Assembly: GCA_025765595.1 (NCBI GenBank)
Contig: JAIVFH010000105.1
Coordinates: 1-64,000 of the forward strand
Direction of reading: 5' to 3'
Source of the DNA: Obelidium mucronatum
Taxonomy: Eukaryota; Chytridiomycota; Chytridiomycetes; Chytridiales; Chytriomycetaceae
DNA: 64,000 nt
Shown here: piece after piece, positions 14,107 to 25,440 of the stretch
How positions within the stretch are numbered: the first letter of the stretch is position 1
Layout of the letters: each line of letters starts with the position of its first letter
Program-made: the position numbers and the translations under genes
Notes under the pieces: generated by a model
Databases searched by the model: none
Told to the model about the DNA's origin: nothing
What the model saw: only the letters and a program-made list of their open reading frames with translations

Positions 14107-14141
<35 letters not shown>

Positions 14142-14199
14142 AAGAAAAAAGAGCTCATTCAATATTGGTGCCAAAAACATAAATGAAAAGATAAAGAGT

Positions 14200-14760
14200 C
14201 AACTTATGAAGAAAGCATGTGTTCAATTCCAAAAAAGGTGTGCACCCGCAACAACAAATATGACAAGTGCATATGCTCCTGTAATATGGGCTGCTATTCC
14301 GTATTTTGCGAGAATCAAAAAATCACGTAACAGGGATGCAGACAGCTTATTGACGCAAGTGGATCCTGATTTAGTCAGTGGGATCCCCGTTTTGGATGGC
14401 ATAGCCTTGACACAACTTTGAATTCGAATCATTGGCTAATAACCGCTACTGCTATTGCCCACAACATCTAACATCGGAATTAAAATCCCAGAGAATGCAC
14501 CTGCAGCTGTAACAGCAATCGCAAGGGATTTGCTATTACCAGTTGGTATTACCAACAGTTTTCGGAATATATTGTCGGAACAACACAACTGCGGTGATTT
14601 TCACAGCGCATTCAAATATCAGCTGGGTAAAACCGTCTTTCATATCCCCCGGGCCTTAAGCGAGTCCATGAAAAGAAGAGACAACCAGAGCTCTGCAATA
14701 GAACCGCCAATGACTTGGAAATAGTTTTAGATAAGTTTTAAAGTCACGTTGGGTTTGGCA
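14200..14760 (-). pseudogene. Decayed paralogue of the adjacent 7TM gene
   Basis: Fragments on the minus strand match the intact neighbour at 14846-15967. One near 14225-14345 (A-K-Y-G-I-A-A-H-I-T-G, L-V-I-F-V-V-A) corresponds to A-R-Y-G-V-A-A-H-A-S-G in the neighbour. A second near 14560-14640 (A-V-K-I-T-A-V-V-L-F, Y-I-P-K-T-V) corresponds to F-V-K-I-T-V-I-L-I-F, L-P-K-V-I. The fragments lie in different frames separated by stops. This is a tandem duplicate that has died. Confidence 0.7.
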
Positions 14761-14845
14761 TAAGAGTTTTTTAGGAATATGATGATTCCCCGAAGGACAA
14801 AGGCTGAAAATTTGTTGAAGTTTGGGTCACTGGTTTTTAATCAAA

Positions 14846-15967
14846 TCAAACTGGAGCTGCTGCATCGGTGGCACCTGCGTCTGACGGCAAGACCGAACTT
14901 CCTTCCGGTATCGTACTGAACGGCGCCGTATAGCCCCCAATCACAGCACCCCCACACTTTTTTTGTGTATTGTTCTTGCCTACAGACGGCAAAAGCTTCG
15001 CAGTTGCATTTGCCATCCTCTGCCGCCACTGACCTCCGTGTCCCTCAACAGCAGCGTCATGACACCCTTCCATCTCCCTTCTCCGCTTCCGCAACGCAAC
15101 CTGCATCGCCATAAACACAACAAACACTACATTCAAAAACATGTACGCAACATCAAACACCAAATTATAATACACATGTCCACTTCCAAGAACAGCTGTC
15201 GCCACAATGAATACAGCCAACGCAAGACACCCACTGGCATGCGCTGCGACGCCATACCGCGCCAGGATCGCAAACTCGGATCCTTCCCCCATGGCCCCGG
15301 AATCCCCATGCCGCGAAAGTATTTTGGAAAATATTATGAGGTAGGCGAGGTCTTGGCCGAGTATGAATATTGCAGCAAGTCCGCTGGAGAGTTTGGTTGC
15401 GAGAGGTAGGAGTTGGTTTGATTCAATGTCACTGGTAGAACTAGTGGTACTACTGATACTTGCTGCTGTTGCCCATTGAATCACTTTCGGAAGATGTTGC
15501 AAAAAAATCAAGATGACCGTGATTTTCACAAACCACTCAAATGGGGTAATGTAACAAGACCTCAAATAAGCCTTCAAGATGCCTTTCGAGAGTATCCACG
15601 CGAATAAAAGGCAGCAAGTTTCGGCGATCGATATGTTTAGGACTTGGATGATTGTCAAGACAAGGTAGAGTGTGGGGTTTGATGATTCGTGCTGGAGTTT
15701 GAGGTAGAAGGACAGGTGTGCGAGAAGCATGGACGCGTTTCCGAGTATGAGAGAGGTGGCTGTCTTTTTTGATTGGTTATGGAGCAGTTTTTCGGTAGTT
15801 GTGTGTGCTGTTTGTTCAGTGCTGTCGTCATATGAGGAGTGGAAGACGGTTTCTGAGGCCACCGCTGCAACTAGTTGCACCCCGGATATTATTATCATGA
15901 GCAAAATAAAGTAATTTGCTGGGTCGGTAACGTTTGCTGTTGTGGTAGTTTGACTGGGTTGCGGCAT
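14846..15967 (-). CDS. Seven-transmembrane protein of unknown function
   Basis: One exon, 373 aa from the ATG at 15967 (M-P-Q-P-S-Q); the frame extends upstream only to a GTG. Hydrophobic segments fit about seven membrane spans: near residues 20-40, 65-90, 100-125, 140-165, 190-215, 235-260 and 270-295. The cytosol-like tail contains a run of basic residues (R-K-R-R-R). A Ser/Thr-rich loop lies between spans 4 and 5. I recognise no catalytic or GPCR signature motif, so no function is proposed. A tandem decayed copy lies immediately downstream. Confidence 0.7.
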   Translation of the reverse strand: MPQPSQTTTTANVTDPANYFILLMIIISGVQLVAAVASETVFHSSYDDSTEQTAHTTTEKLLHNQSKKTATSLILGNASMLLAHLSFYLKLQHESSNPTLYLVLTIIQVLNISIAETCCLLFAWILSKGILKAYLRSCYITPFEWFVKITVILIFLQHLPKVIQWATAASISSTTSSTSDIESNQLLPLATKLSSGLAAIFILGQDLAYLIIFSKILSRHGDSGAMGEGSEFAILARYGVAAHASGCLALAVFIVATAVLGSGHVYYNLVFDVAYMFLNVVFVVFMAMQVALRKRRREMEGCHDAAVEGHGGQWRQRMANATAKLLPSVGKNNTQKKCGGAVIGGYTAPFSTIPEGSSVLPSDAGATDAAAPV

Positions 15968-16817
15968 TTTTTTAGTAAGATCTACCACAGGCCTTTTGAT
16001 ATGGATGCAATTTAATTTATATAGCGCGGAGCTTTTTATTTATTTTTATTTTTGAGCATTTATATTTGCAACAGTCTGGACCCGGAACAATCACGCGAAC
16101 TTTCTTGAATAATGCTGGAAGCGGCAATGTACTGATTAATCTCCAATTTTTTCTTCCCTTGGCTTGTTGTTTCTTGGACCAGAACTGCTAGTAGCTCGTC
16201 GGTAAGCCTACTCATATCTTCAGGCTGCAGGAAATATGACTCCATAACAAAAGAGTTTTGATTCTGTTTTGTGCTTAAGCACATGACCAAAACGTAGCAG
16301 AGCTCGATAATAGACAAGCTAAAGAACTGAATTGAATTGGCTAGTATTATAAACACGTCTCTCGACTCGTGTAATTTCCAGCAACGCAAGACAGTTGGTT
16401 GCATGAATCATGTGATCCCACAGATGGAACCTTTCGTTTTACGATTTATTTGCTCGGAATCGGATTTTGTTTATGAAGAAAGATCTTGCGAGTAGCAGTT
16501 CGCCTCAAAGCTCTCGAATATGAGATTGAATGGAAGTTGGAAGCCTTGGAAGCAATAATCATTGTCAACAGGAAAAGAGTCGAAGCCTCGAAACAAGCTG
16601 ATCCTTAATCTTGTTATCGGGTGCTGTGTTGAACTGTTGGGCAGTCGTAGTGTAGGAATTGTTGGTTCCGTTCATTGAATGTTAACTTTTAAGGCAAGAT
16701 TGGCGTCGATACCTCGTCCTATTTTTTTTGTACGAGTTCCAGAACTGGTCCGTTTGGCTCGGTTTTTCTGTATAATAGGATATTTAAATAACGGAAGACT
16801 CTTTCTGCAGAAAATCG
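15968..16817. other. 850-bp gap with a possible relic
   Basis: Shared upstream region of the 7TM gene (minus) and MOT1 (plus). On the minus strand 16060-16404 is a 114-codon open frame resembling the C-terminal domain of the window's bZIP proteins (see separate entry). On the plus strand near 16490-16606 a short open stretch (K-A-L-E-Y-E-I-E-W-K-L-E-A-L-E-A) looks helical, but I cannot attach it to a gene. No RNA gene was recognised. Confidence 0.4.
16060..16404 (-). pseudogene. Possible solo relic of the bZIP-associated C-terminal domain
   Basis: The frame contains S-I-I-E-L-C-Y-V-L, then N-S-F-V-M-E-S-Y-F-L-Q, then Q-Y-I-A-A-S-S-I-I-Q-E-S. These line up in order and spacing with D-L-V-D-Q-L-C-S-F-W, D-F-F-H-M-N-Y-L-L-F-Q and M-W-V-A-M-E-I-L-S-Q from the bZIP gene at 44160-45511. 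No basic region is nearby. It may be a relic or a short unannotated gene; the similarity is weak. Confidence 0.3.
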
Positions 16818-19800
16818 ATGACTTCGCGTTTAGACCGTTTGGTGTTGCTCCTCGACACTGGGTCCACAGCCGTAGTCCGCAACACAGCAGCACAACAAAT
16901 CGGCGATGTGCAGCGGCAGCATCCGTCTGAACTGTACAATCTCTTGGCTCGAGTGCGTACCCTCCGGTTGACCTGGTCGAGGCTTACCACAAAACACCAC
17001 CCAAACAGGTCGTCGTCCATCTGCGCAGCAAATCCTGGGAAACTCGAACAGCGGCGGCGCTGGCCGTGGCGGCAATCGCGTCCAACGTTTCCGCGTGGGA
17101 GCCGGCGCCGGTGTTTGCGGACGCCGGCGCCGCGCCGCTGGATGCCGACGCCGGCGACGACCGGCTTGCGTTTGCAGCGTTCGACCTGGCGCGCGTTGTT
17201 GCGCATGCGGCGCCGCTGTTGGCGAGCGGCGGCGCCGAGTTTGACGTGGGCGGCGATGCGGCGGCGCTCAACGCGAAAGACCGCGTGCTGCTGCAGAAGA
17301 AGCTGGTGAAGCAGCGGCTGGGGCTTGAGTCGCAGTTTATGGACGGTTCGTTTTGTTTGTGTGAAATGGCGGAGCTTATCGAATTCAATCCATCCCACAG
17401 TCGATTTGGTCAACGAACAAGATCTCAAACTGGAAACAACGGCGTCTCAAAAATCAGAGAATCAAGCTGTTGTTCCGAAGCAGCTGCTCGAAATCGGAAA
17501 ATCCACTGGCGGGTACAATGAATTTAACAACATTCTGCAAAAGTTACCTCTCATAATCGATGTTTAAAAACTCACAGAGACAATGAAAACTTGGAGGGTT
17601 TAAGTGCCCGCGAACGGAACGCGAGAAAAAGAAAGGCGAAGCTTGAGGCTAAAAGGAGTTCGGGAAAGACAGACAAGTATGAAACAACTGTTTTGCTTTC
17701 AGTTTCGCTCATACACCAAACCAATAAGAGTGTGGGCTGCGGATTTGTCCTCTTCTTCATCCAGCAAAAAGCAGAAGCTCGACCCCGTATCGACTCCAAC
17801 GTCAGCCACTACACCAACTGCTCCAGCAACCGCTTCAGACGGTAAAATTGTAGTTGAACATAAAACTAAGGAAGATCATGCACTCAGTCTTGGAATCCTT
17901 GGATCCAATGATGAATGGCCCTTTGAGGGACTATGCGAACAACTTTGCATCGATTTATTCAATCCGCGCTGGGAAGTTCGCCATGGAGCGGCTCTTGGCT
18001 TGATGGAAGTCATAAAGCATCACGGAAGTGGGGCGGGAAAAATAACTGGGGTTGATCGGGCTACAAATCAAAAACTACATGAGGCTTGGCTGGAAGATGT
18101 TTCTATTCGTATTCTTTGCGTCCTGGCTTTGGATCGCTTTGCTGATTACGTCGATGATTCTTTACGTGTACCTGTTCGTGAAACGTGCGCCAGAGTTCTT
18201 GGTGTCTTGATGCAAAAATGCGATTCTGCGCTGAGTTTTAAAGTTTTGGAAGAGGGATTACTCAAATTGATTGATGCATCAAAAGCTGTCGAACCAGCTT
18301 CGTCGCAGTCGTCAGCTTTAGTCGTTCCTGGAACCAAAAAAGGGAAAGCGAAAGTCACATCTCCAACGTCAACTTCGAATATTGAATGGGAAATGAGGCA
18401 CGCTGCATTGATTGGCTTGAAATATTGGATGGCGGTAAAACGAGACTTGGTTAAAGATGTGTTGGTGCCAAAACCCGGAAGTCCTTTATCAGAGACTGGC
18501 GCATTTATTGCCATTCTTAATGGGTGAGGGCCGTTTTTGCCAATATGATGATGTTTTATTTTGCAATAACACTTCTGAACAAATACTTAGGCTTAAAGAT
18601 CATAATGACGATGTTCGTGCCGTTAGCTCTTCGACACTCCTTCCAATCTGCGATTTACTTGTGACCCTCCTGCCACCTCAAAAAGTATATTCGCTGATTG
18701 TAACATCGCTCTGGAATACTCTGCAGGAGCTTGATGACTTAACTGCTGCGACATCATCCATTATGGATTTACTCTCTCAACTTCTGATGAAAACTGAAAT
18801 CCGCCAACTTATGCATTCTGAACCCGCATCTTCACTTCAAGCGAATGTCCCCAGATTATACCCTTTTTTCAGGCACGCAATTACCTCAGTAAGAGTAGCC
18901 GTTCTCAAAACCATTCTTTCGCTGCTGGATATTCTTACGGCAGCAGACGGAGCATCGTCATCCTGCGCTTGGATCACTCCGGAACTACTGCGATTAGTAT
19001 TCCAGAACTTTATTTTGGAAGACAGAAAAGATATTGTTGGATTGACTCTCAATTTGTGGACTCAACTTTTGAATTTTATGGGAAAGGTCCAAAAACGTGC
19101 GCTCTTGTTTTTACCGTGCATCGAGTCTTGGTTTACGCTGCTCATGACTCCAATTGGTTCACCACTGGATTTAAGTTTATTTTATGATTATTCTCTGGGG
19201 AGGAAAGGTGGTAGTGGTGGTGGCGGGTTGAATGTCAGCATCCAAGATCAAGCAATGGTTCAACAAGATTTACATGTTGTTGATGAACAGGACGTATTAA
19301 GAGGTAGACTAAGTGCTGCTACAGGGGTGGGACGTCTTTTGAATCACATGATCGCAACTCCTGGAATCGAATCAGGGTCACTCTCTATTATTCAAGGACT
19401 GTTATTCGGCTATTTGAATAGTGGATCAGCTGGACATCGCACATTGGTTCATATCATTATTGAGGAGCTCTCAATCTCTTACTACAGCGATGAATCTGCT
19501 CCAGAATCAATAACTTCAAAGTTCCCACTGCTCAAGGGAGCTTGGGACACAATAATGGCTAATTTAATATCAGCCGACTCAGTCGGAGGCTCTCAAGTGA
19601 TGTACAGCGAGCAACTTCCACCGTTGGGTCGCCTACGAATGGAATGCCAAGCCTTGATCAACACATTTGCAGAATATGGCGCGTCCGGTTGCCCATTCCT
19701 GCCGAACCTTCCTTTCACAGACACGACACAGTTTCCACCAGATCCAACCAACCCATTTGGAATTACATTCACGTTCCAAGTCGCCGAACGACTTCTCAAC

Positions 19801-22800
19801 GAAGTCGTCCCACAACTATTCCCCATGGTCAAACCAACGCGTTCTGGAATTGATCCCACTCCTCTCATCAAGGAGCGCATCGCGCGAGTCCAAATCGCTA
19901 TTGAAAAATACCATGCCGAGTCTCTGAAGTGGGAAACGCAAACACACGCCAGTGCTTCCAGTGCAATCGTGAATCTCCGCTCTTTGCCTCCAAAATTGAA
20001 TCCAATAGTTCGCAGCCTTATGGGAAGCATTAAATCGGAAACTAGTGAACTAATTCAACGGCGAAGCGCAAGCGGGGTAGGACGGTTGCTTGAATTGAAT
20101 TCAGGCAGTGGGAAAGGTGGAATGGACAAGGTTGTCAAGAATCTTGGAGTGTACTTGTGTAATGAAGCGGAATGGGGTGATGTGTTTAGTGTAACGAGTG
20201 AGACGGGGATATTGAGTTTAGGGATGAGTGAGAAACAGGCTGAAGTTGAAGTCAAGAGCGGCGGCGGCGGAGGTGGCGGGAAAAAATCGAAAGAATTAAA
20301 TAGTGAGGCGCTATCTGCTGTTGAATCTGCGAGTGGTGTGATTGCCGATTTGGGTGTTTTAAACAAGGTCAAGAACCAAGTTGCACGACGAGGAGCCAAG
20401 TTTGCGTTTGAGCAAACTTGCTTGTTATTCGGAAGCACCGTATTTGATCGGTTGCCCAAGTTGTGGGAGATTATGACGACGGGTGTGACAGAATTCAGTG
20501 TTGAGGCGAATGTTGTAACGGATCTGGATCCCGCTGCCATCAAATGTAAAGCCGATCCAGTGTTTGCACAAACTGTGGTCGATTCTTTGGTGACTTTGGC
20601 GACTATTGTGGATTCCGTCGATCGTGAGCTTCTTCCAAAGCTGTGCAGTACACTCTTGAGACCTGTTTGTAGAGTGTTGCGGACTCCTTTGACTGTATCT
20701 CGCCATGCAGCTGGATTGTGTGTTGCCGCGTTCGCTAAGACGTGCACGCCTGAAACTATCAAAGCTATGGTGGAAAACGTGGTCCCATTGTTGGGGGATG
20801 CAGCAGTCGTCCGAAGGCAAGGAGCAATTGAATGCATACAGTTGGTGATTGCCAATTTGGAAGAGTCTCGGCTACTTCCGTACATCGTGTTTCTCATCGT
20901 CCCTGTGCTTGGGAGAATGTCTGACGCCGATGAATCAGTCCGGTTGGTGTCAACATCTGTTTTCGCTCATCTTGTGAAGCTTGTTCCATTGGAGTCTGGA
21001 GTCGCCGATCCGGAAGGAATGGATTCAGAACTGGTCAAGTTAAAGCAAGAGGAAAGGAAGTTTATGGGTCAGTTGGTCGGCAGTGAGAAAGTGGAGAGTT
21101 TCGAGATTCCTAAGGGGATCGATGCCGAATTGAGGCCGTATCAAAAGGAGGGTGTGAGTTGGTTGGCATTTTTGAATCGGTATGGTCTTCACGGAATTCT
21201 TTGTGATGGTATGACATTGTCTTGTGCTGTTTCATATGGTCTGAACTTCGTATCAATAGATATGGGACTAGGAAAAACTCTCCAGTCAATTTGCATGCTC
21301 GCGTCCGACCATCATATTCGTGCAGCCAAGTTTGAAGAAACTGGATCTCCGGAGTTCGCCCATATTCCATCTTTGGTGGTTTGTCCACCAACCCTGACGG
21401 GTCATTGGCGTCAAGAAATTTTGCAATACGCTGGAAAAGTGTTGAAACCTATGATCTACGTTGGAGGGCCAGCGGAAAGGAATAGGTTTGTGGCGTTTGT
21501 TGGTTTGGCTTGCACATTTGACTAAATTTGAGTCTTAGACTTCGCGCTCTAATTCCGTCGCATGATGTCATCATAACATCTTATGAAATTCTTCGAAACG
21601 ATGTAGAGAATCTCACTGCGTTCACATACAACTACTGTATTTTGGATGAAGGGCATGTAATCAAAAACGCCAAGACAAAACTTACCAAAGCCGTCAAAAC
21701 AGTTGACTGCAAAAATCGGCTCATCCTATCTGGAACACCCGTCCAAAATAATGTGTTGGAGCTGTGGTCGCTTTTTGATTTCCTGATGCCTGGTTTTCTG
21801 GGGACAGAAACCCAATTCCAAGCAAAGTTTGGCAAACCTATTTTGGCGTCTCGAGATGCAAAAAGCTCCAGTCGGGAGCAGGAGCGTGGTGCTTTGGCAT
21901 TGGAAGCGCTTCACAAACAGGTACTGCCGTTTTTGATGCGTAGGATGAAGGAAGACGTGCTAGATGATTTGCCGCCAAAGATTATTCAAGACTTTTATGT
22001 TGAACTGGGAGATGTGCAGAAACAGCTTTACGAGGACTTTGGTAAATCCCAGACAGGTGCGGGAGTCGCTAGTCAAGTGAAAGCGAGTGGCAGCGGGAGT
22101 GGGAAAGGGAAAACGGGTGAAACACATGTATTCCAAGCCTTGCAATACTTGAGAAAGCTATGCAATCACCCATCATTAGTGTTGAAACCTGACCATCCCA
22201 AATTCGGAATGATTATGGATCAGCTGAAAGCAGATGGCAAAACAATTCATGATGTTTCTTTGTCTCCAAAAATCATGGCATTGAAGTGAGTGTTCGAATA
22301 ACTTTTGCATGGACGTCTTATTAAACAAATGTTTAGGCAAATTCTTCAAGATTGTGGAATTGGCGCTACTGAAGGAGACGAATCTAAAACAAACGACACG
22401 GCTCCTGTTACTGCCCCTCACCGTGTGTTGGTGTTTTGTCAACTTCGTGAAATGCTGGATCACATTGAATCTGGGTTATTTAAAACTCATATGAAGTCAG
22501 TCACTTATCTTCGAATGGATGGAGTAAGTGTTGCTACTTTTCATATCAATTGTTTGATATGTTTTTTCATTCAAGACAACGGATACATCTGTTCGGCATG
22601 AGATGGTTCAAAAATTCAACTCAGATCCTTCCATCGACGTTTTTCTTTTGACTACAAGCGTTGGGGGCCTTGGATTAAATTTAACTGGTGCTGATACAGT
22701 TATTTTTGTGGAACATGACTGGAATCCAATGAAGGACTTGCAAGCGATGGATCGAGCTCACCGTATTGGACAAAAGCGAGTAGTAAATGTATACCGACTG

Positions 22801-23154
22801 ATTACTCGTGGTACTTTGGAGGAAAAAATTATGGGGTAAATCTGTCTTTTATCACTTTCATTTTTTGTGGAAATTGAGTTTTTTTACCATTCCAAACACA
22901 GGCTACAGAAGTTTAAACTCAACATTGCATCGTCCATCATAAATCAAGATAATTCTGGTATTGAGTCTATGGATACCAATCAGATATTAGATCTATTTTC
23001 GTTGGGTGGCGATGGAAAGGCCTCTAACGAGGTAGTGGATCCCAACAAAAAGGCTTCAACGAAAGAAATACTGGAAGGACTGGGCCAACTTTGGGATGAG
23101 AAGCAGTATGAATCGCTGGATGATATGAGTGACTTCCTCAAAGGTCTACAATAA
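16818..23154 (+). CDS. MOT1: MOT1/BTAF1, Snf2-family TBP-removing ATPase
   Basis: Removes TATA-binding protein from DNA using ATP; essential global transcription regulator. Exon 1 (from 16818) starts M-T-S-R-L-D-R-L with the Mot1 N-terminal HEAT repeat and splices after L-L-A-R into [13 protein letters not shown]. Further exons carry the NLS-like [13 protein letters not shown], the long HEAT-repeat arch, and the Snf2 ATPase. The ATPase has [15 protein letters not shown] (motif I, split from the preceding exon by an intron near 21209-21260) and L-D-E-G-H, the Mot1-type motif II. Then come S-G-T-P-V-Q-N-N, and [14 protein letters not shown] with D-R-A-H-R-I-G-Q. The end, [10 protein letters not shown] plus S-D-F-L-K-G-L, is the classic Mot1 C-terminus. 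About ten short introns and no frame breaks. Exon 2 (17033-17350) is strikingly GC-rich compared with the rest. Confidence 0.95.
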
Positions 23155-23259
23155 AAAAATAAACTGGCTGTTTTTCTTTTTAATCACAATTTTTTTTTAC
23201 TTGAACGGGGCAACACCAAGGCCAACCAGGGGCAACACTCACTATCACTGCGCTTTCAT

Positions 23260-24201
23260 ATGAGCCCCAAAGCACCCGATCACAAGTACTATGTACTCTT
23301 TTTCCCGACGTATACAATCGGTGCCCTCTTGAATGCATGGGTTCTCTCGACAATGATCGTTGGACGGACCCATCTTCTGATCAACCGCCTTGCCTACTGT
23401 CTGTGCGCTGCTGTTTCTGTGTGTTTCTTTTGGTCCATAGCTTCTATTATTCGATCTTGCATAGTGAATCTGACGGACTTTGATTCTGAAGTTGGTGCCC
23501 AAATTATTGCAATTGTGACAACACTTGCCATGTTCAGCATTACAAGTGCCAACCTTTTCCTTGCGTTGGAGCGATACTTTATGTATAGTTTTTTTAATCT
23601 ATTATCACTGCCTCTTTCTTAATTTATTTCTCGACTATCAGAATACGGGAAATTGATGATGTCACCACAACAAAGATCTTCAAATATGCCCTCACAATCT
23701 TACCCGCTTTAGCAATCATCCCAGTCACAATGTTATGCCTATCACCGGCTTCGAATACAATCGCCCCGGATCTGTCCCCGTACTCCGAAATTTGGCTTGT
23801 AACCATAACAGTCACATTCGGAATCCTCTCTGGTATAATGTTATACCTCTACACAAGTACATACTACTTTGTGAAGACTTCTTTGGAGAATGCGCAGATT
23901 GACGAAATTGTTCGCTTGATATTGGTTCGTTTTTTTTGGTGTTATCTGCTTGGTCCTTTAAAAAAAAACGCAGCAACGGCGAGTGATGACGTATTGCACT
24001 ATTATGAGTGCCTCTCTTTTGGCTTGCTACGTTCCTGTCGTTGTGTTTGTCATGGTTCCCAAAAACATTCAAGAAAACGTTTGGTTGACAGTTATTTCTG
24101 GACAAATGGTAGCGCTAGATAACGTGATAACACCTTTACTCGTTATATATTTTATGCCAAGACTTCGCGAATCATTAATGTTTGGTAATCGAGAAGTGTG
24201 A
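23260..24201 (+). CDS. 7TM receptor, rhodopsin-like (class A-like) candidate
   Basis: Exons 23260-23582, 23642-23924 and 23974-24201 total 278 codons in frame (277 aa) with GT/AG borders. Seven hydrophobic spans are visible. The third ends L-A-L-E-R-Y, matching the (D/E)-R-Y motif of class A receptors. The last span, I-T-P-L-L-V-I-Y-F followed by M-P-R-L-R, is positioned like NPxxY plus helix 8. The ligand is unknown; there is no Lys in the last span as a retinal-binding opsin would need. Together with the inverted gene at 24276-25405 it forms a related, tail-to-tail pair. Class A-like receptors are rare in fungi, so this should be treated as a candidate. Confidence 0.6.
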
Positions 24202-24275
24202 TTCATTTTTTGCATGTCGTCAAGACGAATCATTTAGAGAAATTAAAATAATGTGGCATATATATAAGAAACTTT

Positions 24276-25405
24276 TTATTTTCTCAAACCAAGATGTTTT
24301 TCCCTCGCTTGTTGCATGCTTGGAATTATGATGTACCCACGTGACTTGTCTACCAAAAACAAGCCAATTGATTTCTTTCGCAAACCTGGAAGCAAATACA
24401 TCAATAGCATTGGTATGAAGAGTTGTTCCAAACGGATCGTCATCGAATATGCAAATTGAGTAAATTGGACCAGACTCTCTCCCGCTTCAATTGAATACAG
24501 CAGAATACACACAAAAGCTGGAAGGTTGCTTAAAAATAACGACACGGATATTACGATACAACCAAAGAGGATGTTTTGCTCGCTTGATGGATGACAAATA
24601 TTTAAGCCAGAGAATCTGAACTCAACTCAATTAAAAAAAACTTACTTCCGAAGGAGTAAAATTCGTGTGCTTTTTGCCGCAGAGTTTTTCTTTAAGCTAT
24701 CTTGTAAATAGATGGACGCAAAATGCATGCAAGAATAGCAGTAGATACTGGAAGCGAGCGACACGACGACTACAGTCAATAATAAGACGATCCAGACTCC
24801 AAATTGAAGTGGTTTATCTGGCTGAATTGAATTGGATGATGGCTGTTTTTGATGAAGGGTTCGTGAAACGTTTCAACGGCAATCCATAGCTCACCGATGT
24901 CGCAAATATGGTGATCATCAAAACACCAGCAACCATTGTCATGGCGCCAATTTTTACAAAATGTGTCGCATGTGATGGGGAAGGTCGGCAAAAAACCAAA
25001 TACCGCTCCAGCCCTGTGAGAATGGAAGTTAATGGAATTAGCCGTAAGGCCACATTCTTACCCAATGCGGCATTAATGCCCATGGAATACACAATATAAA
25101 TGGACGCATTACAAGCCTGTGAGCTTTTCGATGTAAAATGGTCTGGCAAGCCAACCAAGCCGAAAACAGAATCCAAAGTCCCACAGAAACTCGTGTAGAT
25201 GAAGATAGATACCAACAGAGACATAATAAAATCTAGACGGTTTGACTTTTGATGGAGTTAAGCCCAAGCTTATTTGAACGTGGCTAGAGTCTTGGTAACC
25301 AACCACAAAAGGACGGCAAGAGTTTGCCAGCACAAACAAAATGACCACATTCAAAAGCAAGCCGATTGAGAAGAGAGGGGCTGAAATATACGGGCTGCTA
25401 TTCAT
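24276..25405 (-). CDS. 7TM receptor, rhodopsin-like (class A-like) candidate, paralogue of 23260-24201
   Basis: Starts at 25405 (M-N-S-S-P-Y-I) and needs at least three introns (near 25240-25320, 24840-24900 and 24600-24660). After the first intron comes N-R-L-D-F-I-M-S-L-L, a typical second span. The third span ends I-L-T-G-L-E-R-Y-L-V-F, and the seventh reads F-I-P-M-L-L-M-Y-L-L-P-G-L-R-K-K, like NPxxY plus helix 8. Span order, E-R-Y position and C-terminal basic tail match the plus-strand neighbour. The stop codons of the two genes are only about 75 bp apart. Confidence 0.55.
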
Positions 25406-25440
25406 GGGTATAGAATTTCGATCATATTTTTTGTTCTAGA

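Noticed and set aside
23260..24201. Microbial or animal-type opsin
   Set aside because: No Lys at the retinal position of the last span in either receptor.
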